Positions 1-7,738 of a stretch of DNA of 40,315 nucleotides are shown one piece after another; the first letter of the stretch is position 1, and every line of letters starts with the position of its first letter. Location: the NCBI GenBank assembly GCA_026708015.1, contig JAPOVT010000044.1, positions 1-40,315 on the forward strand, in the 5' to 3' direction. The position numbers and the translations under genes were made by a program. The notes below the pieces were generated by a model. That model did not search any database, was not told where the DNA came from, and saw only the letters and a program-made list of their open reading frames with translations. Origin of the DNA: a bacterium. Lineage in GTDB: Bacteria > Actinomycetota > Acidimicrobiia > Acidimicrobiales > Bin134.

Positions 1-101
1 GACCCTCGACTACCTGACCCCCACAGAATGGGAGGAACACCACCGGCAACGACTAAACCAAGCCGCATAAACCAAGTGACCGGACAACAGGGGGAACCTC
101 A
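1..101 (+). mobile_element. Right end of an IS3-like insertion sequence
   Basis: The transposase tail is followed by a probable terminal repeat at about 77-101, which read inward on the minus strand begins TGAGGTTCCCC and so has the TG...CA ends of IS3 elements. Directly outside it, at 102 onward, the DUF5615 toxin coding sequence begins on the minus strand. The left end and the second copy of any target duplication lie outside the window. Confidence 0.6.
2..70 (+). CDS. IS3-like transposase, C-terminal tail (partial)
   Basis: The frame is open from the window edge to the TAA at 68-70 and gives a 22-residue tail starting TLDYLTPTEWEE. A LxYLTPxEWE-type ending close to the stop is typical of IS3-family (rve/DDE) transposases. 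The stop lies about 30 bp inside an element end that finishes in CA, as expected for the right end of an IS3 element. The catalytic part lies outside the window, so the family call rests on the tail and the terminus only. Confidence 0.55.
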   Translation, partial: TLDYLTPTEWEEHHRQRLNQAA

Positions 102-275
102 AAAGTCAGAGTCCTTGGAGACGATAAGAAAGTCGTGGTCATGTGCGTATTCCCAGATAGCACGGTCCGTTGCGGTATCGAGGCCGACTTCGACAACGTG
201 ACAACTGCCGGGATATTCGGTCGCCAGCAATCCCACAAGGCGGCGCGACAGGTTCTGGTCGAGAAGCAGTCTCAC
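99..275 (-). pseudogene. DUF5615 (PIN-like) toxin, truncated by an insertion sequence
   Basis: Reading from GTG at 275 gives 58 residues: MRLLLDQNLSRRL, then a VVEVGLDTATDRAIWEYA stretch, then FLIVSKDSDF. This is the N-terminal half of DUF5615 PIN-like proteins, with the first acidic residue in LLLDQN and the KDSDF motif; the family is usually about 110 residues. The stop codon TGA at 99-101 is formed by the first three bases of the insertion-sequence end, so the frame was cut by the insertion. The GTG overlaps the TGA of the DUF433 gene by four bases (GTGA), the normal arrangement of this antitoxin-toxin pair. The remaining half would lie beyond the element, left of the window. Toxin activity is probably lost. 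Confidence 0.7.
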
Positions 276-553
276 GCAGGAGTCGCCAGACGCCGCTCGC
301 GCAGCGCAGCAAACTCAACGGCAGCCAAAACATGCTGCTCGCTCAACTCGGGGAAGTCATCGACGATCTCCGACGGCGTCATACCCGCAGCCAGGTAATC
401 CAGCACGTCGTAGACCGCTATCCGTGTGCCAATGAAGCAAGGCTTGCCGCTGCGAACACCAGCCCGAGTCTCAAACACTGTGGTGAGCTCCACAGGAAAA
501 AGCATATCCAGCAGGCTGGATGCGGCGAAATGACTTCCTTCGCCGCGGGCCAT
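272..553 (-). CDS. DUF433 family antitoxin
   Basis: A 93-residue protein with the DUF433 core: VFETRAGVRSGKPCFIGTRI, then VYDVLDYLAAGMTPSEIVDDFPEL and a VLAAVEFAALRER helix. DUF433 proteins fold around a helix-turn-helix and act as antitoxins to the DUF5615 PIN-like protein encoded directly downstream. Family members are usually 75-80 residues, so ATG at 505 (MLFPVELTTVF, 77 residues) is a realistic alternative start. I kept 553 because it sits one base after the stop of the upstream oxidase-like gene, which allows translational coupling. Neither start has a strong ribosome-binding site. With its toxin cut by an insertion sequence, the gene may be an orphan antitoxin. Confidence 0.75.
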   Translation of the reverse strand: MARGEGSHFAASSLLDMLFPVELTTVFETRAGVRSGKPCFIGTRIAVYDVLDYLAAGMTPSEIVDDFPELSEQHVLAAVEFAALRERRLATPA

Positions 554-554
554 C

Positions 555-1052
555 TCAGCTTCGGCGGATCTCTCTAAGGCCGTCGGACGGGGTCCAGACT
601 TGGATTACCAATTCTTGGCCCTCGACACGGGTCAGCGTTGCCCGGGATATGCGGGCGGTGAACAGGACCATTGCGTCAGGATCTTCGATTGGCATTCGGT
701 GTCCGGCCACAAAGACGTCAACTTCCTCGGGGGTCGCAGCAACCGCCCGGCCGTCGATGCGGGCATCGCCGAACGGCAGTTCCTCAGTGTCTAGTGAACT
801 GTGCAGCGAGAACCTCGGGTCGCGGAGCAGGTCCGCGGCCTTCAGCGAGTCAGACATCATTCCTAACCACAGATGTCCGTCGCGAATCGGCGCTTCCATT
901 CCCGAGACCCGGGGCGAACCGTCTCGGCGCAGAGTGGCCAGCACCGCATGAATATGGCTCTCGAACCGCAACCGAATCCGCTCGGCTAAGTCAGGTTCCA
1001 GTACTTCGAATTGCCCCCAGGGCACCGCGGTCGAAACGCTCACTGGCACCAC
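555..1052 (-). CDS. Pyridoxamine 5'-phosphate oxidase family protein
   Basis: A 165-residue single-domain split-barrel protein. Residues about 31-60 (HIHAVLATLRRDGSPRVSG) match the first strands of the PNPOx-like flavin-binding fold, followed by HLWLGMMSDSLKAADLLRDPRFSLHS, typical of small actinobacterial PNPOx-like proteins that bind FMN, F420 or haem. The substrate cannot be told from sequence. The start is a GTG (1052) with a second GTG next to it. The stop lies one base before the DUF433 start, so the three genes could be one transcript, though a functional link is doubtful. Confidence 0.75.
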   Translation of the reverse strand: MVPVSVSTAVPWGQFEVLEPDLAERIRLRFESHIHAVLATLRRDGSPRVSGMEAPIRDGHLWLGMMSDSLKAADLLRDPRFSLHSSLDTEELPFGDARIDGRAVAATPEEVDVFVAGHRMPIEDPDAMVLFTARISRATLTRVEGQELVIQVWTPSDGLREIRRS

Positions 1053-1101
1053 GCTATGTGGCGGGAGGGCTCTTTGGCGGTGGCAACATTACGCCGCTGT
1101 A

Positions 1102-2376
1102 TCAAGGCTTGAGGGAGGTAAGGGGCAAGACGGCGATGCCGTCGTCGGTTTGGTAACCGTGGCCGAAAGCAGTGAGCACGATGAGGCGGGCTGGATCGCC
1201 GCGCCGGGTGGTGTCGATCTGGAAGCGGACGGCGCGAAGCGATTCCATGGCTTTGGCGATGGCTTCCCCGCCGCCGAGCTTGATCTCCACGGCGGCCCAT
1301 TGGCCGTCCAGTCCCTCGATCACGGCATCGGCCTCTAGATCATTTGAATCGCCGTAGTAGTAGACGTGGGCACCCAGCGACTGGGCATACACCCGGAGGT
1401 CGCGGATGGCCATCGATTCAAACAGCAGCCCTAGCGCCTCTTTGTCTTGGGCGACAGATCCCGACGATGCGGCTAGGGCGGCGACGGCCAGTGCAGGGTC
1501 GGCAAAGAACCGCTTCGGTGACTTTCTCAAGCGGGCCGAAGATCTCAGATGGGTTGTCCAGGCCGGAAGCGGCTCCAACACGAACAGGCGGGTTAGTTCG
1601 TCCAGATATGCCCGAATCGTGGAGCGTGCTGGCGGGTTTCCGTCTTCCCCGGCCATGTCCTCAATCAGGGTCGCGCGGGAAGCGGTCGTGGCTTCATTGC
1701 GGGCCAGGGAAGCCAGCAAAGTCCCTACTAGATGAGGATCGCGATTGATGCCGGACACCCGGGAGATGTCGGTACGGGTGATGTTGTCCAAATAGTCGCG
1801 CAGGCGGGCTTGGGCAGTGTTTGGCGCCATCTTGATCATGCGCGGCCACCCTCCTCGACAAATCAGGGAAGCAACACTGCTGTAGGTCTGTTCGGCATCT
1901 TTCGCCAAGCAACGTTCGCCGGCCAACAGCGAGGCCAGGGATACTTCCCCGCTGGAATCCCCCGATTCCCACAGCGACATCGGACGCATCCGCACTCGGG
2001 CGACACGTCCCGCACCAGAGTGCTCGGTGATGTCGTCAGGCGGATTCTGCGACCCAGTGAGAAGGAAGTGCCCGAATCCGCCTCGCCGGTCACAGGCGTG
2101 TCGCATCGGATTCCATATGCCTCGAATGAGCTGCCACTCGTCGAGCAGCCGGGGCTCGGCTCCCTTGAGGATCGAGTCTGGATCCACTTCCGCGGCAATG
2201 CGCAGAGCCTCGGAACCGTCTAGGAACACCTCGCTATTGGCAAATCTCTGACCGGTCCACGTCTTGCCGCATCCCCGCGGCCCTTCGATCAACACAGCAG
2301 GCGACGAGGCCAAAGCCTCAGCAACCTCGCGGTCCACCACGCGGTCCAAATAGTTCGGGTTCCGAGTGTCGGACAT
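1102..2376 (-). CDS. AAA-family ATPase with C-terminal DUF4143 (nuclease-fold) domain
   Basis: A 424-residue protein with Walker A GPRGCGKTW near residue 33, Walker B-like RLLDEWQ near residue 78, a sensor-type FLLTGSQ, then the conserved MRPMSLWESG segment. The C-terminal half has the DUF4143 domain with a PD-(D/E)xK-like signature: LEADAVIE followed by AAVEIKLGGG. The family is common in bacteria and archaea with no firmly assigned role; ATP-dependent DNA handling or defence is often suspected. The start is placed at ATG 2376 because GGAGGAG stands just upstream; an ATG at 2412 in frame has no such site and lies within the 23-bp repeats. A paralogue of the same subtype lies at 28342-29634 and a more distant one at 26822-28069. 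Confidence 0.85.
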   Translation of the reverse strand: MSDTRNPNYLDRVVDREVAEALASSPAVLIEGPRGCGKTWTGQRFANSEVFLDGSEALRIAAEVDPDSILKGAEPRLLDEWQLIRGIWNPMRHACDRRGGFGHFLLTGSQNPPDDITEHSGAGRVARVRMRPMSLWESGDSSGEVSLASLLAGERCLAKDAEQTYSSVASLICRGGWPRMIKMAPNTAQARLRDYLDNITRTDISRVSGINRDPHLVGTLLASLARNEATTASRATLIEDMAGEDGNPPARSTIRAYLDELTRLFVLEPLPAWTTHLRSSARLRKSPKRFFADPALAVAALAASSGSVAQDKEALGLLFESMAIRDLRVYAQSLGAHVYYYGDSNDLEADAVIEGLDGQWAAVEIKLGGGEAIAKAMESLRAVRFQIDTTRRGDPARLIVLTAFGHGYQTDDGIAVLPLTSLKP

Positions 2377-2404
2377 GTCTCCTCCCATAGAGACAATACC
2401 CTCA

Positions 2405-2466
2405 AACTCCACTTTGCAGCGATTTTGAACTCCACTTCACAGCGGTTTGAGACTCCACTTTGCAGG
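2405..2466. repeat. Three tandem 23-bp repeats
   Basis: Three copies start at 2405, 2428 and 2451, exactly 23 bp apart. Each begins with (a/g)actccactt followed by a tgcag or cacag box; the second copy has cac for tgc. They lie between the DUF4143 gene and the degenerate antitoxin. The regular phase suggests protein-binding iterons, or the internal repeats found at IS21-type transposon ends. No IS21 genes were found beside them. Confidence 0.7.
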
Positions 2467-2999
2467 ACTCCAGATCAAACAGCCTGACCGACCAACGGGC
2501 CTTTCGCCACATGGTGGCCGACCTGCAACACGTGAGCGACCGGGTTGAGACGGCCGATCTGGGCACCGCCCACCTCCGCCTGGACGGGAACGCCCACAAG
2601 CCCATGAGGTCAAGTCGATGGGGCAGGACGGCCCGACACCCCGCACTTGAAGGCCACGAGCCGCACCTTCGCAGTCATTTGGCGCTGCTCGCCTATAGAC
2701 ACGACTTCGCTTGGCAGATCGCAGGCGAGCCGCGTGTTGTGATCGACGCGGCCGAACAGCAGGCGATGACCCATGCCAAACTCCTCGGTGAGGCGATAGA
2801 TGCGATCTGGCGAGCCCCGATGATCGAGCCGAAAGACGCCGCCGTTGCCTTGGGGGCGAAAGCGTCGAACAGGGAGAAGGTGAGGGTGCATCGCGAACGC
2901 TCATGGCTTCTGGGCCTTCCCAGAGACCGCCGCTGCCTGTACCCGGCCTTCCAGTTCGATCCCCTGCGGCGCAGTGTCTTCCCCGAGGTGCAAACATAG
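2460..2999 (+). pseudogene. ParS/Xre-like antitoxin of a RES module, C-terminally broken
   Basis: The frame (TTG at 2460, 179 codons) contains a recognisable antitoxin segment in its second half: KASNREKVRVHRER, LLGLPRDRRCLYPAFQFD and SVFPEV. The YPAFQFD...hPEV pattern is typical of DUF2384/ParS-like antitoxins that pair with RES-domain toxins. In that family the protein continues another 40-50 residues (a WL..PN..LGG.xP.DLL block). Here the frame stops at TAG 2997; a one-base shift allows only a short GANIANA continuation, so the C-terminal block is missing. The first 50-60 residues do not resemble the family and may be non-native. The immediately following RES gene supports the assignment. 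Confidence 0.55.
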
Positions 3000-3006
3000 C
3001 TAACGC

Positions 3007-3357
3007 TTGTCGCCCGAACAGCACCCGCCCCCGAGGTATCAGGGAACCCCGCACCGCTACCTGCTGCGGGAGGGCGCAACCCTCACGCGAATTCACAGCT
3101 CATTGTTCGGTGCTGGCGAATTCAACCCGACAGTGGCCAGCAGCCCCTTCGGCGGCGGGCGGTTCGACTCCACCCCAGGTGACGAATACGGGTACCTCTA
3201 TGCCTCCGAGGACGACGCCACCGCTGTCTGCGAGACACTGCTTCGCGACCTCCCCGCAGACGACTATGGATGCCGCAGCGCAGGCCGCCGCCACGCATCA
3301 CGAGCACTGCAACAGCGGATAGCCGTCATCGCTCGGTGCCGCCTCTTGAGCGAATGA
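3007..3357 (+). pseudogene. RES-domain toxin (NAD+ phosphorylase family), truncated
   Basis: A TTG start gives 116 residues. Residues about 17-80 match the RES domain: YLLREGATLTRIHSS, then AGEFNPTVASSPFGGGRFDS, then YGYLYASEDDATAVCETLLRDLP. The conserved Arg (GGGRF), Tyr (LYAS) and Glu (CETLL) of the RES active site are present. Family members run about 160-220 residues; this one stops at TGA 3355-3357 inside the RALQQRIAVI segment, so the second half with the conserved Ser is absent. RES toxins such as ParT and MbcT act on NAD+. With both partners truncated, the module is probably dead. The stop overlaps an in-frame ATG of the next gene as ATGA, which may mark a deletion junction. Confidence 0.65.
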
Positions 3358-3398
3358 CGCTAAAGCGGCAGGCAGCCAAATTAGCGTTGCTTCTGCTC

Positions 3399-5099
3399 AT
3401 GTCTGCGTGGTGCCGCCGTTTCCCCCGCTTTGTCGCCTCGATCGCCGTATGTGCGGCATTACTCCTGTTGCCGTCATGTCTGGCCAGCGACGCCGCTCCG
3501 GGCGACGCCGCTCCCCGCAGGTCGGTAACGCCGATAGTTGCCGATGGCGCGGCCATGCCCGGCACCGGCCTCTCGGCAATCGGAGCTTCAGAATCGGTTG
3601 GCGCGGGGCTCAATGCAGGCTCTCCGCTGGTAGCGGAAAGCAACGTGGGTCCACAATCGCAATCAACTCCAGAGGGTGCTGTTTCGGATGCGCGCGACCA
3701 GGGCTGCCCGCCTCGTCTGCCAGATGGCTTTCGGGTTTCGGACATGTCGCCTGCGGCAGCGAGCCTTGAGTTCTCCCGAACCGCTTTTGCCTGCGCCCGC
3801 GAGCTCGGCCTGGCATTCGCCAGCAATCCTGCGGCGGTTTCTGCTTTGGCGTCGCGAGGCGTTGAGGGGCCGCTGCTTCTATTGGCGGATACCGGGTTCG
3901 ACGCCACGATGGTGCAAGAAATCGAGCGTCTGGAACCGGAGCGCATCGTGGCCGCGGGAATCACTGAGCGGCATCTCCGGTATGCGCTGCCGGGGTTCGC
4001 AATCGAGCGATTACCGGTCACCTATAGCACCGACCCGACTCCCGTTGGCACCGCTTTCTTTGCCCAAGGGGGGCCCTACCACCAGGTGTGGATAATCGGC
4101 GACGACGGGTCGTCCGAGCCGCTGACGGCCGTTGCCCGCCAAGTCGGTGTGGGCGTGGTGGCAGCGACCGGCGACCTGCGGGCTTTGCCGTCCTCGGCCC
4201 GCGATGCGATATCTGGGGCTGCGGTGGTGGAGGTGCTCGCCGACCTCGGCGAGGACGCAGCCTGGCAGCTCGAAGTTGTCCGACGGGGAGGTGAACTGCC
4301 CGGCGGCGGGCTTTTGCTGTTCGGGGTCGACGCCGCGAACCCCGTCCGCCGGCTGCTGGCCGCCTACGGTCACCCGTCGACATCAGCGCTCGGTGTGCTG
4401 GGCGAACAGGGGCCTCAGGAGACGGTCGAGCGCCTTCAAGCGATCGCCGAGGACTACGAGGCAGACGGACTGGCCGTGCTGCCTGCGTTCGAGATCATCG
4501 CCACCGTTGCCTCCGCCGGAGCCGGCGCCGACGGGGACTACTCCAACGAAACCGCCAAGGACGCGATCCGCCCCTGGGTCGAGGCGGCAGCCGCCAACGG
4601 CACCTACGTGGTGTTGGACCTTCAGCCGGGACGATCAGATTTCCTCTCGCAGGCCAAGATCTACGAGGAGTTCCTGGCGCTGCCCCATGTCGGGCTGGCC
4701 CTAGACCCCGAGTGGAGGCTCAAACCCCACCAGGTACACCTGGCTCAGATCGGCACAGTGGATGCGGCGGAGATCAACCGGGTCTCCGAGTGGCTGGCTG
4801 GCCTCGTCCGTCGACACTCCCTGCCCCAAAAGCTGCTGGTCATCCACCAATTCCACCACTCCATGATCGCCGATCGCGAGCAGATCAACACTCCCTCCGA
4901 GCTGGCGGTAGTGATCCACATGGACGGCCAAGGCTCCCAGAGCGCCAAATACAGCACCTGGAACGCGCTCACCGGCCAAGACGACGCCGACCGCTACTTT
5001 TGGGGATGGAAGAACTTCTACGACGAGGACACCCCCGTGGCCACCCCAACCCAAGTGTTGGAGCTGTCCCCCCTACCGGTTTTCGTGTCTTTCCAATAG
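3399..5099 (+). CDS. Secreted lipoprotein with cell-wall-binding-repeat-like region and a barrel-like C-terminal domain
   Basis: From ATG 3399 the protein has 566 residues and begins with a lipoprotein signal peptide: arginine-rich start, SIAVCAALLLLPSC lipobox, then an Ala/Gly/Ser-rich linker. Residues about 110-180 (EFSRTAFACARELGLAFASNPAAVSALASRG then GPLLLLAD) resemble the CWB2 type of cell-wall-binding repeat. The C-terminal 250 residues show alternating strands such as TYVVLDLQPG, VGLALDPEW, KLLVIHQFHHSMI and LAVVIHMDGQ, suggesting a TIM-barrel-like, perhaps hydrolase-like, fold. In-frame upstream ATGs exist at 3354 (ATGA overlap with the RES relic) and 3270; 3399 was chosen because it gives a normal-length signal peptide. 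It is probably anchored at the outer face of the membrane. Function unknown. Confidence 0.75.
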   Translation: MSAWCRRFPRFVASIAVCAALLLLPSCLASDAAPGDAAPRRSVTPIVADGAAMPGTGLSAIGASESVGAGLNAGSPLVAESNVGPQSQSTPEGAVSDARDQGCPPRLPDGFRVSDMSPAAASLEFSRTAFACARELGLAFASNPAAVSALASRGVEGPLLLLADTGFDATMVQEIERLEPERIVAAGITERHLRYALPGFAIERLPVTYSTDPTPVGTAFFAQGGPYHQVWIIGDDGSSEPLTAVARQVGVGVVAATGDLRALPSSARDAISGAAVVEVLADLGEDAAWQLEVVRRGGELPGGGLLLFGVDAANPVRRLLAAYGHPSTSALGVLGEQGPQETVERLQAIAEDYEADGLAVLPAFEIIATVASAGAGADGDYSNETAKDAIRPWVEAAAANGTYVVLDLQPGRSDFLSQAKIYEEFLALPHVGLALDPEWRLKPHQVHLAQIGTVDAAEINRVSEWLAGLVRRHSLPQKLLVIHQFHHSMIADREQINTPSELAVVIHMDGQGSQSAKYSTWNALTGQDDADRYFWGWKNFYDEDTPVATPTQVLELSPLPVFVSFQ

Positions 5100-5455
5100 C
5101 CCGCCGCACTGGTGGTCGGCCAACACTTGCCCGTAGCTGGGCCGGAGCCTGATGCCCTGCTCGGCGAGGTCGGTGCTCGGCCGACTCGTGTCGTGGGTCG
5201 CCTGCTGTTCGCCTCCCGCCGTCTGGGCGCAAACGATGGTGGCCATGGGGTGAAGCGATTCGTCGGATTCCACCACCACCCGGGGGTATGAAGGCCTGCA
5301 CGTCTTGGCGATTGACGGGGCCGTCGTCGAAGGTTGCCGCCGCGGTCGTGTCGAAGCCGACGGCGGCCAGTCGGCGGAGCCGGTCGGCGGCGGCGCCGAC
5401 CTCGGCGCCGAGCCGCATGCCCACTACCCGAACCGCCGGGCCGCCGACTGCGGCT
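5100..5455 (-). other. Gene-poor gap with a possible frameshifted ORF
   Basis: No intact gene is evident. On the minus strand one open stretch (about 5420-5290) reads VVGMRLGAEVGAAADRLRRL...GFDTTAAATFDDGPVNRQDVQAFIP. A second frame (about 5280-5073) continues VVESDESLHPMATIVCAQTAGG and ends HENR. Joining the two needs one frame shift near 5285. The combined 110 residues look protein-like but match no family I recognise, so this may be a decayed tail gene of the catabolic block or simply intergenic DNA. A terminator for the block would be expected here, but I could not pick a convincing one. Confidence 0.3.
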
Positions 5456-6403
5456 TCAGTCGATGAGGCCGCATTGGCGGGCCCGGTCGAGGGTGACTTC
5501 GAACAGGCGGGTGGTGGCGGCGTCGATCATCATGCCCTTGTAGTTGGCCGCGCCTTGGCCTTCGGCTTCAGCGGCCCGCACCGCATCAACCACGCCCTGC
5601 GCCTCGGCGATCTCGGCGGGGCTGGGGGCGAACACCCGGTTGGCGATCTCAATCTGGCTGGGGTGGATGCACCACTTGCCCACCCCGCCCAGCATCGAGA
5701 ACGTGGCCGCGCTCTTCTCGTAGCCCCCGGGGTTGGCGAAGTTGGCGTACGGCCCGTCGATGGCGTCGATGCCGGCGGCCCGACAGGCTGTGATCATGCG
5801 GGTGCGGGCGTAGTGCCACACGTCGCCGGGGTAGTGCAGGGCGGCGTCTCCGTCGGTCACCCCGATGTGGCCGAGGCGCATCCCCTGGCTGGCCGACAGG
5901 TCGCCCACTCCCAGGGTGAGGGCCTCCAGCCGGGGGCTGCACCGGGCAATCTCGTCTGCGGTTTGGACGGCCTCGACCTCTTCCACCAGGCATTCGATGC
6001 CGATTCGGCCCACCTCGAGGCCGAGCTTGAGCTCGAGCTGGGTCAACATGTCGTCCACGAACCACACCTCGCGGGGCCCCTTGATCTTGGGCACCATGAT
6101 CACATCGATGTTGGCCCCGGCGCCGGAAACAACCTCGGCGATGTCGTCGCCGCACCACTGGGTGTGGACGCCGTTGATGCGGTAGGAGCGGATCTTGTGG
6201 CCCCAGTCGAGCTCGTTGAGCCCGGCGATGATATTGCGGCGGGCGCCCGCCTTGGCCGACGGGGCCACCGCGTCCTCAAGGTCCAAGAACACCATGTCGG
6301 CATCGCTCTGGGCCGCCTTGGCGATCATCTTCTCGGAGTGGCCGGGAGTGGACAGCTCCGAGCGCCTCAGCCGGGCCTTCTTCTCTCTCTCATAGCTGCT
6401 CAT
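5456..6403 (-). CDS. HpcH/HpaI–CitE family CoA-ester lyase (malyl-CoA/citramalyl-CoA lyase-like)
   Basis: A 315-residue TIM-barrel lyase. Characteristic segments are LRRSELSTPGHSEKMIAKAA, MVFLDLEDAVAP (metal- and CoA-site region), MVPKIKGPREVWF, GIECLVEEVEAV (conserved Glu), LTLGVGDLSASQGM and VGKWCIHPSQI. These are hallmarks of CitE-like beta-hydroxyacyl-CoA lyases such as malyl-CoA/beta-methylmalyl-CoA lyase and citramalyl-CoA lyase, which release glyoxylate or pyruvate from a CoA ester using Mg2+. Exact substrate not determinable. Its ATG overlaps the stop of a 20-residue mini-ORF, which itself overlaps the upstream CoA-transferase gene, so the three are translationally linked. With the CoA-transferase and the MaoC hydratases at the other end of the block it could complete an itaconate- or mesaconate-type activation-hydration-cleavage route. 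Confidence 0.85.
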   Translation of the reverse strand: MSSYEREKKARLRRSELSTPGHSEKMIAKAAQSDADMVFLDLEDAVAPSAKAGARRNIIAGLNELDWGHKIRSYRINGVHTQWCGDDIAEVVSGAGANIDVIMVPKIKGPREVWFVDDMLTQLELKLGLEVGRIGIECLVEEVEAVQTADEIARCSPRLEALTLGVGDLSASQGMRLGHIGVTDGDAALHYPGDVWHYARTRMITACRAAGIDAIDGPYANFANPGGYEKSAATFSMLGGVGKWCIHPSQIEIANRVFAPSPAEIAEAQGVVDAVRAAEAEGQGAANYKGMMIDAATTRLFEVTLDRARQCGLID

Positions 6404-6462
6404 TGGCTCTCCTCGGCCTTGTCGAGTTCAGCAATTACTTCGCCAGCCACATAGCTGCTCAT
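6400..6462 (-). CDS. 20-residue mini-ORF copying the tail of the CoA-transferase
   Basis: ATG at 6462 overlaps the TGA of the CoA-transferase gene (ATGA), and its own TGA overlaps the ATG of the lyase gene (ATGA). It encodes MSSYVAGEVIAELDKAEESQ. The VxGEVIAEL part mirrors the CoA-transferase ending (ADEVIAELEAEEHE), and MSSY equals the first four residues of the downstream lyase. It therefore looks like a diverged tandem copy of the gene junction. Many differences from the upstream copy are synonymous (GTG/GTA, ATC/ATT, GCC/GCT), so the segment has probably been read as protein for some time, either here or in a paralogue from which it came. Confidence 0.45.
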   Translation of the reverse strand: MSSYVAGEVIAELDKAEESQ

Positions 6463-7709
6463 TCGTGCTCCTCGGCCTCGAGCTCGGCGATCACCTCGTC
6501 GGCGTGCTCGCCGAGCTTGGGGGCGGGGCGGTACACCCCGGTGGTGGTCTCGGCGAAGCGGATGGGCGTGTTGGGGGTGAGCACCGGGCGCTCCGAGCCG
6601 GGGTGGTCCACCGCCACCAGCATCTGGCGGGCGCTCACGTGAGCGTCGCGGTAGAGATCGGCGGCGTTGTTCACCGGCCCGCAGGGCACCTGGTCCCCCA
6701 AGGTGGCCACCACCTCGGCCTTGGTGAGCCTGCTGGTCCACGCGGTGATCGCCTCACGCACTTCCTCGCGGTGCAGCACCCGCCGCCGCGAGCTTTTGTA
6801 TCGGTCGTGGTCGATCATGTCGTCGCGGCCGATGATCCGGCACAGCCGATCCCAGTGGCGGGGTCCGGGAGCGGCGATGGCCACCTGCCCGTCGGCGGTG
6901 TCGTAGAGCTCGAACGGGCACAGCGAAGGGTGCTCGCTGCCTCGGGGCGACTGGATCTCGCCGGTGTAGGTGTAGCGCCAGGTCATCGACTCGCACAGCG
7001 CCATCAAAGCGTCCATCATCCCCACGTCCACGAACTGCCCCTCGCCGGTGCAGCGGGCGTGGTGGAGCGCGGCCAATATCCCCGAGGCCATCATGGCCGC
7101 CGGGAAGAGGTCGCCGACGCTGGGCCCCGACGCCACCCGCACGCCGTCTTTGGTGCCGGTGTAGCTGACGAGCCCCGACATCGACTGGGCCACGATGTCG
7201 TAGGCCGGCCAGTAGGTGTAGGGCCCCTCTCCGGTGCGGGGATCGCCGAACCCTCTTATGGCGCCGTACACCAGGTCGGGCTTGCGCTCCCGCAGCACTT
7301 CGTAGCCGAGCCCAAGCTGGTCCATCACCCCGGCCCGGTAGTTCTCCACCACCACGTCGGCCGTGTCCACCAACCGCAAGAACACCTCGGCTTCGGCGGG
7401 CTCTTTGAGGTCGAGCACCACGCTGCGCTTGTTGCGGTTGTTGCTGGCAAAGTAGCCGCCGAAGAAATGCTCGTCGTCCACCTCGGTATGGGGGCCGATC
7501 ACCCGGACCGAGTCCCCGTCGGGCGGCTCCACCTTGACCACATCAGCGCCCATATCAGCCAAAATCATGGTGCAGAACGGGCCGGCCAGCGCCTGGGTGA
7601 GATCGACGACGCGGACATCGACAAGCGGACCCGAGCGCTCGGGAATCATCGCCGCGGCGCGCTCGTGGGCGGTGAGGTAGCTGCCCGATTCGTCGTAGGC
7701 AGTGCCCAC
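6459..7709 (-). CDS. Class III CoA-transferase (CaiB/BaiF family)
   Basis: A 416-residue protein from GTG 7709. The N-terminal region has VRVVDLTQALAGPFCTMILADMGADVVKVEPPDGDSVR, the classical CaiB/BaiF signature with the catalytic Asp expected near ...EGQFVDVGMMDAL. Further family segments are NRNKRSVVLDLK, VVENYRAGVMDQLGLGYE and GYGAIRGFGD-like text. These enzymes move CoA between carboxylic acids, for example succinyl-CoA to malate, itaconate or mesaconate. It lies 29 bp after the oxidoreductase gene and overlaps the mini-ORF by ATGA, just ahead of a CoA-ester lyase, which fits activation of the acid that the lyase cleaves. A relic of a second gene of the same family lies at 23623-23823. 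Confidence 0.88.
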   Translation of the reverse strand: MGTAYDESGSYLTAHERAAAMIPERSGPLVDVRVVDLTQALAGPFCTMILADMGADVVKVEPPDGDSVRVIGPHTEVDDEHFFGGYFASNNRNKRSVVLDLKEPAEAEVFLRLVDTADVVVENYRAGVMDQLGLGYEVLRERKPDLVYGAIRGFGDPRTGEGPYTYWPAYDIVAQSMSGLVSYTGTKDGVRVASGPSVGDLFPAAMMASGILAALHHARCTGEGQFVDVGMMDALMALCESMTWRYTYTGEIQSPRGSEHPSLCPFELYDTADGQVAIAAPGPRHWDRLCRIIGRDDMIDHDRYKSSRRRVLHREEVREAITAWTSRLTKAEVVATLGDQVPCGPVNNAADLYRDAHVSARQMLVAVDHPGSERPVLTPNTPIRFAETTTGVYRPAPKLGEHADEVIAELEAEEHE

Positions 7710-7738
7710 TTCGGCGATTCTACGCGTTTCTCTCGCCC

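Noticed and set aside
2405..2466. CRISPR array
   Set aside because: Three 23-bp units without spacers of constant length between longer repeats; the unit itself is the period.
5288..6454. 388-codon plus-strand frame
   Set aside because: Antisense to the CitE-like lyase, which has clear family motifs.
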